A DNA stretch of 64,000 nucleotides from Methanobacterium bryantii (GCF_002287175.1 NZ_LMVM01000001.1:248001-312000); one strand, 5' to 3'; shown: positions 26,349 to 34,852, counted from the stretch's first letter. Notes: generated by a model not told the origin, from the sequence alone. Translations and numbers: made by a program.

Positions 26349-27374
26349 TTGAAAGTTTGGATTGATTTAGTAAATGCGCCGCATGTGAGATTTTTTAAGA
26401 GCATAATTGATTATTTGAAAAATGAAGGGGAAGAGGTGTTTATAACAACCCGTAAATTTGGAGATATACATAAACTCCTTGACCTTTTTGAAATAGAGTA
26501 CACATCGGTTGGAAAACATGGAGTTACATTATCACAAAAACTTGAGGAAAGTACAAAAAGAGCATATGAACTTTCAAAACTAATTGCAAAAGAAAAACCC
26601 GATGTAGCAGTGTCAAAACACTCAATTGAGCTTCCAAGAGTTGCATTTGGTTTAGGAATACCAAGTGTTTTTGTTTTAGATAATGAACATGCTATCGCTG
26701 CAAATAAGCTTACTTTATCCCTTTGTGATAAAATAATAATCCCTAAAGCGATTGATGTGTGGGATGTTCTTAAAACAGGCGCTGATCCAAACAGTTTAAT
26801 CAGGTATACTGGTACTTCTGAACTTACTCATTTTAAAGACTTTAAATATAATGAAGATATCTTCGATGATCTGGAATTAAATTTAAAGAAAGAAAAAACA
26901 ATTTTAATGAGAACTGAACCTGCTCTTGCATCTTATTTGGATGCAGATTGTAAAACATCTGTTTTATCCCCAATTGTAGATGCATTAAAAGACCATGCAA
27001 ATATACTGGTGATCCCGCGATTTAAAGAGCAGCAGCAGATATTTGAAAACGATCCTGACGTCACTTTAATAGAACCTCCTGTAGATACATTCAGCCTCAT
27101 GAAAAAATGCGATCTTGTAATCGGCGCCGGGGGAACGATGAACAGGGAAGCTGTACTTTTAGGCACTCCGGTTATTTCATGTTATCCTGGAAAATTATTA
27201 TCTGTGGATAAATATTATGTAGATAACGGCTTTATGAAGAGATCTACAAATGTAGATGAAATTATAGATATTGCATTTGAATTGTTATCGGACGGCGGGA
27301 ACGTAAAAGAAATAAAAACAGAGGATTTATTTAATCTAGTTGTAGATCACATTTACAAGTCTGCAAATGGTTAG
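26349..27374 (+). CDS. DUF354 protein (MurG/UDP-GlcNAc epimerase-like fold)
   Basis: This 341-residue protein begins MKVWIDLVNAPHVRFFKS, the DUF354 hallmark. It has two Rossmann-like halves like those of glycosyltransferase-B enzymes, with VIGAGGTMNREAVLLGTPVIS (about residues 257-277) at the position used by MurG-type proteins to bind a nucleotide sugar. Function is unproven; a glycan role is plausible. The start is TTG 26349 with AGGTGATGTA in front, and it lies 24 bp after hypB. The last 12 codons are duplicated downstream. Confidence 0.75.
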   Translation: MKVWIDLVNAPHVRFFKSIIDYLKNEGEEVFITTRKFGDIHKLLDLFEIEYTSVGKHGVTLSQKLEESTKRAYELSKLIAKEKPDVAVSKHSIELPRVAFGLGIPSVFVLDNEHAIAANKLTLSLCDKIIIPKAIDVWDVLKTGADPNSLIRYTGTSELTHFKDFKYNEDIFDDLELNLKKEKTILMRTEPALASYLDADCKTSVLSPIVDALKDHANILVIPRFKEQQQIFENDPDVTLIEPPVDTFSLMKKCDLVIGAGGTMNREAVLLGTPVISCYPGKLLSVDKYYVDNGFMKRSTNVDEIIDIAFELLSDGGNVKEIKTEDLFNLVVDHIYKSANG

Positions 27375-27527
27375 TAGTTTAAAATTTATTTTCTAGGAAA
27401 GAAATAACATTCAAATTTTTTATTTTTGAACGAGGATTTTTTTTTGATCAATCCTTTTTTCTCTGAAAAAAGGTTGAAATGGTTGTAGATCACATTTACA
27501 AGTCTGCAAATGGTTAGTAGTTTAAAA
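27339..27527 (+). repeat. 46-bp perfect direct repeat covering the end of the DUF354 gene
   Basis: Positions 27339-27384 and 27482-27527 are identical over 46 bp. The first copy encodes the C-terminal VVDHIYKSANG and stop of the DUF354 protein; the second is intergenic. The intervening segment contains a T-rich tract that could act as a terminator. A slipped or recombined duplication is the simplest reading; tRNA-Ala lies 130 bp further. Confidence 0.9.
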
Positions 27528-27655
27528 CTTACTTTTTTTATAAATAAAAATCTTTAAATTTCTTCTTTTAGTATAATGCGTTTGTAAAAAATGATATTAT
27601 AAAATTCAATAAAAAATCAGTTTGCATTTCAAAATTAGATTTTTAATTTAAAATG

Positions 27656-27729
<74 letters not shown>

Positions 27730-27971
27730 TTATTTAAACTTGATATTATAAAATATAATATCGAGTATATTAACACTTTGACATCATGATATTTAAACCT
27801 AATGTTGCATGTGTGTTCATTTTGAGGTTATCTTTATGATTTCATGGGACTACTATAACATTCTAAGAAATAAGGTTTATTAATGGATTTAATATCCTTG
27901 ATAATTACTATTTGTAATGCTTTCTGGTTATAGATGTCTAATTACTATTTTAATATAGTGGAGATTAAAAT

Positions 27972-28463
27972 ATGGAAGATATTAAAATAAGAAGTACATT
28001 GGAAGAAGATTTTGTTGAAATAGCTGATCTGGCAGAAAACTGCAGCCCTATGGAGACTGAAAGGAACTCTATTTATCATATATTTACTAAATTTTTTAGA
28101 AGCACATCTTTTGTGGCGGAATTACCTTCAGGGGAACTGGGTGGATTTATTTTAGGGTTTATATCTCAAGAAAATCCTGAAGAAGCATATATTCATCTCC
28201 TATGTGTTGACCCGAAAATGAGGGGTAAACATGTTGGAAGGAAACTGGTAGAAAGATTCGCTGATGAAGCGGTTTTAAAAGAATGTAAAAAGATTTATTT
28301 AATTACAAAGCCTGTAAACTGGAATTCTATATCTTTTTATAAAAAACTGGGATTTCTGGAAGACAAGAGCAGGGAAACCATAAATATTTTGGGTACAAAC
28401 GCTGTTAAAAATTATAATGGTATGGGACAGCATATGGTTGTTTTTTATAAGTTAATAGGTTGA
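27972..28463 (+). CDS. GNAT family N-acetyltransferase
   Basis: This 163-residue protein has the GNAT acetyl-CoA site: IHLLCVDPKMRGKHVGRKLVERF (about residues 75-97, with R-x2-x-x-G/A) and a later beta-bulge region ending SISFYKKLGF. The substrate is not evident. GTGGAGATTAAA precedes the ATG. It is a single gene between tRNA-Ala and a membrane protein. Confidence 0.88.
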   Translation: MEDIKIRSTLEEDFVEIADLAENCSPMETERNSIYHIFTKFFRSTSFVAELPSGELGGFILGFISQENPEEAYIHLLCVDPKMRGKHVGRKLVERFADEAVLKECKKIYLITKPVNWNSISFYKKLGFLEDKSRETINILGTNAVKNYNGMGQHMVVFYKLIG

Positions 28464-28628
28464 ATTCCGCAAACTTTTTAAGTAAATTTACTCTAATTAA
28501 TTTAATAATAATAATGTTTAATATTGGATAACTTAAAATTCACATTTAAGTTTTTCACAGGTTATAACTGATTTTTATTAATTAACCAGTTATATTACTA
28601 AAATAACAAATTTTTAGAAGGAATAAAA

Positions 28629-29708
28629 TTGGTTTTAATTGCTCAAAATCATTTACAATTTATAATAGAAGTAGGGCTTATGACGTTAGTTGGAGTAATG
28701 TTATTGCTTAATATTGTTCCAATATCATTGAGTATGGTGCTTTTTGTAATGCTTATTTTAGCAGTGGGAATCACGTTGTTATTTGGTTTTGATGCTGTAT
28801 CTCTTTTACTTTTACATAATGCATATGAATTTACTCATTTTTTTGGTCCGATTGCTATATTTGCAGTTGTGACCTTATTGGCTGCTCTACCAATGATGAA
28901 AGAAGTAGGTATAAGAGTGGCTAACTTAAGAATATTTGTATTTCTTCTTATAGGTTTAATTGCAATTACTGGGAGTATAGTACATAGAATTTTCTTTCCA
29001 GTGTTGATTATAGGGATTTTGATTGGTTTATTTATCATATCAAAGTCGTTCCGTCAAAAATCTATTTTTACAGTTAAAAGAGTAATTGCAGTGATAGGGG
29101 TAATGATTATAGGTTTTGGAGCTTCTGAATTATTATCTGAAATCTTGCATATGTCTGTTTTGAGCCCGCTTTTAAGGGTAACAAGGCTTGAAGAACAAGC
29201 ACTTCCAAGTCTTACATTAGTTTTAAAGAATGCGGCACTTATCGGCCATGTTCAGGGTTCAAGTTATTGGGGCATACTGGATACTGGATTTGCCAGCGGT
29301 TACATAAGTTTACCCTACCAATTAATTACATCACTCACTCTGCCATTTCCAATATTTTATGGGGTTTTATCAAATAAAAAAGATGTAATAGATTATTTCC
29401 TGCCAGGAATATTTGGGTACACATATGATTTTGGATACATTGCATTGATATGCCTTTTACTGGGGTGTATTGCGGTTATTTTCATAGGATTTAAAATACT
29501 TGCTGTCTACCGTGAGAAAAGGGAAATTGGTAATAGAAATTACCTTGGAAGGGAAGCTTTACTTATAGGGGCACTCGCTGCATTTTCAATTCAAGCGGTA
29601 GAAGGTCTGTTTTTCTCAAATAGGGATATAAATGGAAAAGCACTTGTAACTTTCATGTTTTTAGGTTCAATGGTTTTGGGTCATATTCTGATGGTAAAAA
29701 AAAGATAA
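28629..29708 (+). CDS. Multi-spanning membrane protein, paralogue A
   Basis: This 359-residue protein has about ten hydrophobic segments and a conserved central loop (SFRQKSIFTVKRV, LRVTRLEEQALPSLTLVLK, IGHVQGSSYWG...DTGFASGYISLP). I do not recognise a characterised family; the paralogue at 30191-31273 is about two-thirds identical by eye. The start is TTG with AGAAGGAATAAAA in front, and the first residues (MVLIAQNHLQFIIEVGL) are identical in both copies. Being next to DUF1890/DUF1894 suggests a methanogen-specific role, which is inference. Confidence 0.7.
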   Translation: MVLIAQNHLQFIIEVGLMTLVGVMLLLNIVPISLSMVLFVMLILAVGITLLFGFDAVSLLLLHNAYEFTHFFGPIAIFAVVTLLAALPMMKEVGIRVANLRIFVFLLIGLIAITGSIVHRIFFPVLIIGILIGLFIISKSFRQKSIFTVKRVIAVIGVMIIGFGASELLSEILHMSVLSPLLRVTRLEEQALPSLTLVLKNAALIGHVQGSSYWGILDTGFASGYISLPYQLITSLTLPFPIFYGVLSNKKDVIDYFLPGIFGYTYDFGYIALICLLLGCIAVIFIGFKILAVYREKREIGNRNYLGREALLIGALAAFSIQAVEGLFFSNRDINGKALVTFMFLGSMVLGHILMVKKR

Positions 29709-30190
29709 AACATTATAGATTTTTAGATAAGACTCAATAAATTAAGTTTTATTAAACATGAAACTGTAACTCCAGATACAAAAGTCAGGATATCACAAAT
29801 ATCAAATGTTTAATACCATTAATAAGTTATAGTAATATGAACAAATTATAGTTTATTTTTAATAAATTAATAAGGGTGAACTCTCCAAAAAACTTTTAAA
29901 TGAGTTTATGTATAGATGAGTCCGTATATATAAAAGTAAAATTTGAGATTAAGAATGTTTAAATGTTAAATTTTTTCTATCACATGGAAATAATTTCATC
30001 AAATTAAATTATATCATACTCAGAATAATCGAATAATAAGTCTCTCATGAGAGACCGTACAAAATTGAAATTTAGTGGGCCTCTTAAAATATTACATGTT
30101 CAAGGGCTGACAAATTTTCAATTTGTCGCGTCAAAATCGTAGATTTTTGATGCCCCAAACATAAATGTTTGAGGGCTTGGAGGAATAGAA
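29709..30190. repeat. Intergenic region with palindromes and hairpin-family repeats
   Basis: A perfect 16-bp palindrome GTCTCTCATGAGAGAC lies at 30040-30055. Three hairpins follow: ACAAATT-TTC-AATTTGT at 30110-30126, TCAAAATC-GTA-GATTTTTGA at 30131-30150 and CAAACAT-AA-ATGTTTG at 30156-30171. The last ends in GAGGGCTTGGAGGA, which is also the ribosome site of the next gene. No ORF is apparent in 29709-30100. Confidence 0.65.
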
Positions 30191-31273
30191 TTGGTTTTAA
30201 TCGCTCAAAATCATTTACAATTCATAATAGAAGTAGGACTTATAATACAAATAGGGATCATATTACTGCTTAATATAGTTCCAATATCTTTGAGTCTCGT
30301 GCTTTTTGCAACGCTTATTTTGGCAGTAGGACTTGCTTTGCTGTTTGGTGTTGATGCTGGGCTTTTATTCGTGTCATATGCCCATGAATTCAGTATTCCC
30401 TATGGTCCAATAGCCTTATTTGCTGTTGTAACTTTACTCGCTGCTTTGCCAATGATGAAAGAAGTAGGTATAAGAGTGGCTAATTTGAGAATATTCATAT
30501 TCCTGATTATAGGTGCAATTGCAATTGCTGGGGGAATAGTACACAGGGTTTTCCTGATCCTGTGGCTTTTAGGGCTTTTGATTGGATTCTTTATTATATC
30601 AAAATCCTTCCGCCAGAAATCATTCCTTACAGTTAAAAGAGTAGTTACAATTATCGGATTGGTGGTTGTAAGTTTTGGAGCTCTTCAAATATTAGCTGAT
30701 GCTTTAAATATGTCTGTATTAAGCCCTATTTTAAGGTTCAGCCGGCTTGAAGAAAATGCTCTCCCAAGTATTACCATGGTTTTAAAGAATTCAGCCCTTT
30801 TAGGCCATATTCAGGGTTCAAGTTACTGGGCTTCAGCTGACACTGGATTTGCCAGTGGTTATGTGAGTTTACCTTTAACATTGATCACGATGCTTACTTT
30901 GCCGTTCCCAGTATTTTATGGAGTTTTAGTAAGTAAAAAAGACGTAATAGATTATTTCTTGCCGGGAATATTTGGATGGGCATTTGACTTTGGGTACCTT
31001 ACATTGATCTGCCTTTTAATATACTGTGCTGGCGTGATTTTTGTAGGGTTTAAAATACTGCTGGCATACCGTGAGAAGAGGGAAAGCGGTAACAGGAATT
31101 ATCTTGGAAGGGAAGCTTTGCTTATAGGGGCGCTCACTGCATTTTCAACCCAGGCAATAATGGGGCTGTTCTTCTCTAACAGGGATATAAATGGAATGGC
31201 TCTTTTAACATTCATGCTTCTGGGTGCACTGGTTTTAGGCCATGTTGTAATGGTAAAAAGAAGTACGCGTTAA
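30191..31273 (+). CDS. Multi-spanning membrane protein, paralogue B
   Basis: This 360-residue protein has about ten membrane segments and the same conserved loops as the gene at 28629 (SFRQKSFLTVKRV, HIQGSSYWASADTGFASGY, YFLPGIFGWAFDFGYL). The TTG start has GGAGGAATAGAA upstream. It ends 28 bp before the DUF1890 gene, so B rather than A appears to be the operon partner of DUF1890/DUF1894. Function is unknown. Confidence 0.72.
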   Translation: MVLIAQNHLQFIIEVGLIIQIGIILLLNIVPISLSLVLFATLILAVGLALLFGVDAGLLFVSYAHEFSIPYGPIALFAVVTLLAALPMMKEVGIRVANLRIFIFLIIGAIAIAGGIVHRVFLILWLLGLLIGFFIISKSFRQKSFLTVKRVVTIIGLVVVSFGALQILADALNMSVLSPILRFSRLEENALPSITMVLKNSALLGHIQGSSYWASADTGFASGYVSLPLTLITMLTLPFPVFYGVLVSKKDVIDYFLPGIFGWAFDFGYLTLICLLIYCAGVIFVGFKILLAYREKRESGNRNYLGREALLIGALTAFSTQAIMGLFFSNRDINGMALLTFMLLGALVLGHVVMVKRSTR

Positions 31274-31301
31274 AATTGAAATATGATTGGAGGAAAAAAA
31301 A

Positions 31302-31775
31302 ATGAAAAAAGCATTGATATTATTGGGATGCCCTGAATCGCCTTCTCAGACTCCAATGGCTGTTTATGTTACATATAAACTTAAAAAAATGGGGTATGAA
31401 GTTACAACGGCAAGTACTCCTTCTGCAATGAAACTGCTGGAAGTGGGAGATCCTGCGGAGTTATATATTCAAAATAAAGTAGATATCGATTCATGTATTG
31501 AAAAACTGGACAAAGGTACTTTTGATCTTTTAGTAGGGTTTATTCATAAAGATGCAGCTGTTTCATACTTTGTAACTTTTTATAGTATATTGGATACAAA
31601 GTCTATAGCTATAGTTTTTGAAAAAGATGCGGATAAGCTTGCTGAATTTATAGATACCGTTTCAGAAAGTACAGATGCAGAAATTGTATCTGCAAGGGCT
31701 TATCACAATCCGACTCCACTCAGAGTGAAATTTGATAAAACCATCAAAAAGCTTGAAGAATCCAATGTTCTTTGA
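31302..31775 (+). CDS. DUF1890 family protein (methanogen-specific)
   Basis: This 157-residue protein begins MKKALILLGCPESPSQTPMA, a Rossmann-like strand and Cys motif conserved in DUF1890 proteins, which are restricted to methanogens. LLVGFIHKDAAVSYFVTF and HNPTPLRVK are further family marks. The biochemical role is unknown. ATG 31302 follows TTGGAGG by 9 nt; an in-frame TTG at 31287 lies inside that ribosome site and is rejected. It is followed by DUF1894, its usual neighbour. Confidence 0.82.
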   Translation: MKKALILLGCPESPSQTPMAVYVTYKLKKMGYEVTTASTPSAMKLLEVGDPAELYIQNKVDIDSCIEKLDKGTFDLLVGFIHKDAAVSYFVTFYSILDTKSIAIVFEKDADKLAEFIDTVSESTDAEIVSARAYHNPTPLRVKFDKTIKKLEESNVL

Positions 31776-31817
31776 ATTTAAAATTTAATAGGAATTAATC
31801 AATCTTAGGGGGATTTT

Positions 31818-32120
31818 ATGTTCTGCCTTGAAACATATTTGCAAGAATCTGAAGATTATAAAGTATTAATAGCCAGAACAGGTTTTAAAGAAGCTATCGA
31901 AGTTATTAAAGAAAATGCTCTTGAAATAATCTACGTTAATCCGGGAGATAAGGTTTTAGGTGCTAGAATTATTGGAATACCTCCAATATCTGTAGGTATC
32001 AATGAAAAAAAAGGTACTGTACTGTTTCCTTATACAAAACCTTGCCATGGAACTGCAGTAGTTGAAATACCTGTTGGTCAAGAAGAAATAGACAATGTAA
32101 AGAAGTTAAATATTAAATAA
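31818..32120 (+). CDS. DUF1894 family protein (methanogen-specific)
   Basis: This 100-residue protein carries the DUF1894 pattern GARIIGIPPISVGI followed by VLFPYTKPCHGT. Function is unknown; the family is confined to methanogens and co-occurs with DUF1890. TAGGGGGATTTT precedes the ATG. Its stop codon TAA forms the first three bases of a terminator-like hairpin. Confidence 0.82.
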   Translation: MFCLETYLQESEDYKVLIARTGFKEAIEVIKENALEIIYVNPGDKVLGARIIGIPPISVGINEKKGTVLFPYTKPCHGTAVVEIPVGQEEIDNVKKLNIK

Positions 32121-32227
32121 TGCTTCTTTAGCATTAACATTTATTTAATTGATACTACGTTATTAAATGTTTTAGTTTGAACTGATTTTATAGATACCAG
32201 TAATGTAATAATGCTTCTTTAGCATTA
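32118..32227 (+). terminator. Two identical hairpins after DUF1894
   Basis: TAATGCT-TCTTT-AGCATTA occurs at 32118-32136 and again at 32209-32227, 91 bp apart, each followed by AACATTT and a T-rich run. The first includes the stop codon of DUF1894. The same 7-bp stem with a different loop is used twice at 49224-49327. A looser copy lies near 32300-32325. The remainder of 32228-32484 is AT-rich, with a TATA-like TTTATAAG near 32411. Confidence 0.65.
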
Positions 32228-32484
32228 ACATTTTATTTTAGGTTTTTTGGATATTCTTGTTTTAATTTTAAAATAATTAGAGAGTGAATTAAACAAACTT
32301 TAATGATGTCTTTTAAGCATTAAATTTTTAATTTAAATCAATGAACTCTTTTTTTAAATTATTTAGATTTATTAACACATCAATTTTTTAATTATCATCT
32401 TATTGTACTATTTATAAGTATACCACATAATTTATGATGTATTATTAATAAATATCATTATAAATAAAAGATTGAGGTGATAGT

Positions 32485-32982
32485 ATGGAATTAGAGAATA
32501 TTCCTGCTGAAGTACGGTGGGAAATTTCAACAAAAGCGACCATGGCATCAGCTGTAGGTTATGGGATGGCTCTCAGGCAAATATTGGATGAAGATACAGT
32601 TCGGCAGATTGAATTGGCTATCATGTCTGAGGCGGGAAAAGGAATAAAGAGTATGGCTGAATCTTTGGGTTTGCCTGCAGGAAATGCTAAGGAGGTGGAT
32701 GATGCATTTGGAGTTATAGGGATGATTTTATGGGGAAAAATGGACTATAAAATCATTGAATCCAGCAGTGATAAGGTAGTTCAACGTATAACCCGCTGCC
32801 CAAATCTAAATTACCATGAGGAGATGAATGTTCCAATTATAACCATGCCTGATCTTTGTCAGACCTTTTCAACCAGTGCTGTAGAAGAACTAAATCCCAA
32901 ATATACGCAGAGTTACAGTAAAAGAATGTGTGAAGGCGATAAATACTGTGAATACGTTGTTGAATTAAAAAAAATAAAATGA
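32485..32982 (+). CDS. Conserved methanogen protein with Cys-rich C-terminus, copy 1
   Basis: This 165-residue soluble protein has an alpha-helical N-terminal half and a C-terminal part with ordered cysteines (RCPNLNY, MPDLCQTFSTSAVEELNPKY, RMCEGDKYCEYVVEL). The layout resembles the L-2-amino-thiazoline-4-carboxylic acid hydrolase-like family (PF14196) and V4R-like sensory domains, with the final C-x-GD-x-YCEY turn. I regard the exact family as unsettled. The N-terminus MELENIPAEVRWEI is nearly repeated in copy 2 at 33648. GAGGTGATAGT precedes the ATG. Confidence 0.6.
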   Translation: MELENIPAEVRWEISTKATMASAVGYGMALRQILDEDTVRQIELAIMSEAGKGIKSMAESLGLPAGNAKEVDDAFGVIGMILWGKMDYKIIESSSDKVVQRITRCPNLNYHEEMNVPIITMPDLCQTFSTSAVEELNPKYTQSYSKRMCEGDKYCEYVVELKKIK

Positions 32983-33250
32983 TTCATTGTCTAATCTATA
33001 GTTAGTACAATTGCAAGGGCAGTTTTAAAACCAGAGATTATGCCCTAGGTTTAAAAGTATTGAATGACACGTAATAGCTGAAGGTTTCTAGCAGCTTCAA
33101 AAAGAAAAAAAGTTTTTAATATGAATTTACCAAGCTGTTTGCATGTTTTCATGAGGTATGTAACACAACAAAAAGCCATATATTTTATGACATATTATCA
33201 ACAAAAGTATTATCATTGTGTAATCATGTTGAAGAAAATACATTAGTATT
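32983..33250. other. Gap after copy 1: no gene seen
   Basis: I see no gene or RNA here. Short AT-rich stretches and the start of the hairpin array are the only features. Confidence 0.4.
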
Positions 33251-33637
33251 TGAAAATCTATGATTTTCGAAGCCGTAGGAAACTATGTTTCCTCGGACAC
33301 AAATCAAAGATTTGTAGGGCCCGAAAACTGTCAAAATTTATAATTTTTGATGTTTGAGGAACGTAGTTCCTCAACCGCAAAAAACAAAGTTTTTTGCTGT
33401 TGAAGGAAATCCATGATTTTTTGGCAGTTTTTGAGGGCTATGTGTTCGACGGCCCAAAAATCCTACGGATTTTTGGAGGTTGAAGGAAAATCTCTTGAAA
33501 TCTTCGATTTTGGAGCACGAAAAATTAAGTTTTTCGTAAGTTCTAATTTTCCGAAACATTCAAAAATCGAAGATTTTTGATGCATACAAAACTTAGGGTT
33601 TTGAGAATCCCAAAATTTTTGTTAACAAAAATTTTGG
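33251..33637. repeat. Dense array of about nine stem-triloop-stem hairpins
   Basis: Consecutive hairpins with short loops include GAAAATC-TAT-GATTTTC (33252), AGGAAAC-TAT-GTTTCCT (33277), ACAAATC-AAA-GATTTGT (33299), TGAGGAAC-GTA-GTTCCTCA (33355), GCAAAAAAC-AAA-GTTTTTTGC (33377), CCAAAAATCC-TAC-GGATTTTTGG (33454), ACGAAAAA-TTAAG-TTTTTCGT (33517) and TCAAAAATC-GAA-GATTTTTGA (33560). A perfect 28-bp palindrome at 33610-33637 (half-site CCAAAATTTTTGTT) closes the array. Stem sequences differ, but the 7-10 bp arms, 3-nt loop and closing C-G pair are nearly constant. The last palindrome abuts the GGAGGT ribosome site of the next gene. Confidence 0.85.
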
Positions 33638-33647
33638 AGGTGCTATT

Positions 33648-34139
33648 ATGGAATTGGATAATATACCTGCTGAATTAAAGTGGAAAATCGCCATAAAGAC
33701 ATTTCAAAGCTTTTTTTTAGGTTATGGCACATCATTTAGGCAAATTATGGATGAAAAAGCTGTTAGGAACGTAGAAGAGATAGTATGGGCTGAAGGTGGT
33801 AGAGAAGTAAAAAAAATTGCAGATATTTTGAAATTACCTTCTGAAAATGCAATAGATGTCAATAATACGTTGAAAATTGTTGGAATGATAACTATGGGAA
33901 AATCAGAACATGAAACTCAAGATGAAGCCAGTGAACTTGTTATAGATCGTTGTACTAGTTGTCCTAACTTTAATGTTAATGCAGAGATGTATATCCCCGT
34001 TATCAGCATGCCCGATCTTTGTCAGGCTTACTGTACCAGTGCTGTTGAGTCCCTTAACCCAAAATACACTCAAATGTTTACTAAAAGAATGTGCACTGGT
34101 GATGATTACTGTGAAAGCATTATAGGATTGAAAAAATAG
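33648..34139 (+). CDS. Conserved methanogen protein with Cys-rich C-terminus, copy 2
   Basis: This 163-residue paralogue of the gene at 32485 has the same helical N-terminal half and cysteine pattern (RCTSCPNFN, MPDLCQAYCTSAVESLNPKY, RMCTGDDYCESI). Two additional cysteines (TSC, AYC) are absent from copy 1. The GGAGGTGCTATT ribosome site follows directly on a 28-bp palindrome, so translation could be influenced by RNA structure. Family naming carries the same doubt as for copy 1. Confidence 0.6.
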   Translation: MELDNIPAELKWKIAIKTFQSFFLGYGTSFRQIMDEKAVRNVEEIVWAEGGREVKKIADILKLPSENAIDVNNTLKIVGMITMGKSEHETQDEASELVIDRCTSCPNFNVNAEMYIPVISMPDLCQAYCTSAVESLNPKYTQMFTKRMCTGDDYCESIIGLKK

Positions 34140-34144
34140 AGAAA

Positions 34145-34537
34145 TCATTGATCCTGGTTGGACCATAGAGTGATATAAACAATATCATCCTCTTTTTTAC
34201 CTTTCAACAACTTGGACTGTCTTAAGAAAGCAAAATTATTTTCCAACTCATTTTCTGATAATTTAAACTGTTTGAGGAGTTCAGGTCTCGTTACTTTACC
34301 TTTTGACTGGGTGTAATGGTATATTTCTCTTTGAAGATCTGTTAAACCATCAGTTCCTCCGAGTCCATGGCTTTTTCTGAAAGCTGTCTTGGCTCTTTCT
34401 CCCATGGGGTTGCATACCCTAATTTTGTGTGTTGCATCGATGTAACAGTCTTCACAGAGGGTATTACCTCGGGATATAAAAGTTTCATTTTCAGGGATTT
34501 CCCTGTTACATTTATGGCATTTTATGTTGTTGGTCAT
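34145..34537 (-). CDS. Zinc-ribbon/winged-helix protein
   Basis: This 130-residue protein has an N-terminal LIM-like zinc knuckle (CHKCNREIPEN...CEDCYIDATH, cysteines near 7, 10, 29, 32). The sequence RVCNPMGERAKTAFRKSHGL follows, then a C-terminal helix-turn-helix-like region (VTRPELLKQFKLSENELENNFAFLRQ). It looks like a small regulator, perhaps of its own operon with the AhpD-like gene that starts 315 bp upstream. GGTGAAATA precedes the ATG. Function is inferred only. Confidence 0.65.
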   Translation of the reverse strand: MTNNIKCHKCNREIPENETFISRGNTLCEDCYIDATHKIRVCNPMGERAKTAFRKSHGLGGTDGLTDLQREIYHYTQSKGKVTRPELLKQFKLSENELENNFAFLRQSKLLKGKKEDDIVYITLWSNQDQ

Positions 34538-34549
34538 TATTTCACCATT

Positions 34550-34852
34550 TTAATCATCAAGAAGGAAAGATGCGAAAGTGAAACCTGATCCAAGGCGAAC
34601 TTGTCCTGCTACTGCTGCAGCTTCCAGCATTTCTTCTTTACTTGCACCAGCCATTAAAGCCTGTTTTTTGTGTGCTTTCACGCATTGTTCACATTTAACG
34701 GCTACTGCACAGGCCAGTGCTATTAATGACTTTTCTTTTGGGGATAATGCTCCTTCTTTCATTATTTCTGAAGCTAGATTATTGAACGCAGTACTTAAGT
34801 CTTCACTTATTGCTTCTGTAAATCTGTATGGTCTTGGTTTTTGTTCTGCCAT
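34550..34852 (-). CDS. Carboxymuconolactone decarboxylase family (AhpD-like) protein
   Basis: This 100-residue protein has the redox motif KCEQCVKAHKKQALMAGAS (C-x-x-C-x3-H, about residues 54-61), as in AhpD-type thiol peroxidases. It precedes the zinc-ribbon gene by 12 bp, so the two form an operon. GAGCAAATAAA is upstream of the ATG. It differs from the gene at 8608 in length and residues, so it is not a recent copy. Confidence 0.85.
   Translation of the reverse strand: MAEQKPRPYRFTEAISEDLSTAFNNLASEIMKEGALSPKEKSLIALACAVAVKCEQCVKAHKKQALMAGASKEEMLEAAAVAGQVRLGSGFTFASFLLDD

Noticed and set aside
27421..27480. T-rich tract as riboswitch or attenuator
   Set aside because: Only weak self-complementarity around TGATCA and no conserved riboswitch core; a simple terminator is more likely.
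33371..33559. Minus-strand ORF of 62 codons within the hairpin array
   Set aside because: It lies wholly in the repeat array, has no ribosome site and its translation only reflects the palindromes.
33251..33637. CRISPR array
   Set aside because: The units are hairpins of differing sequence without constant repeats or equal spacers, and no cas gene is present.
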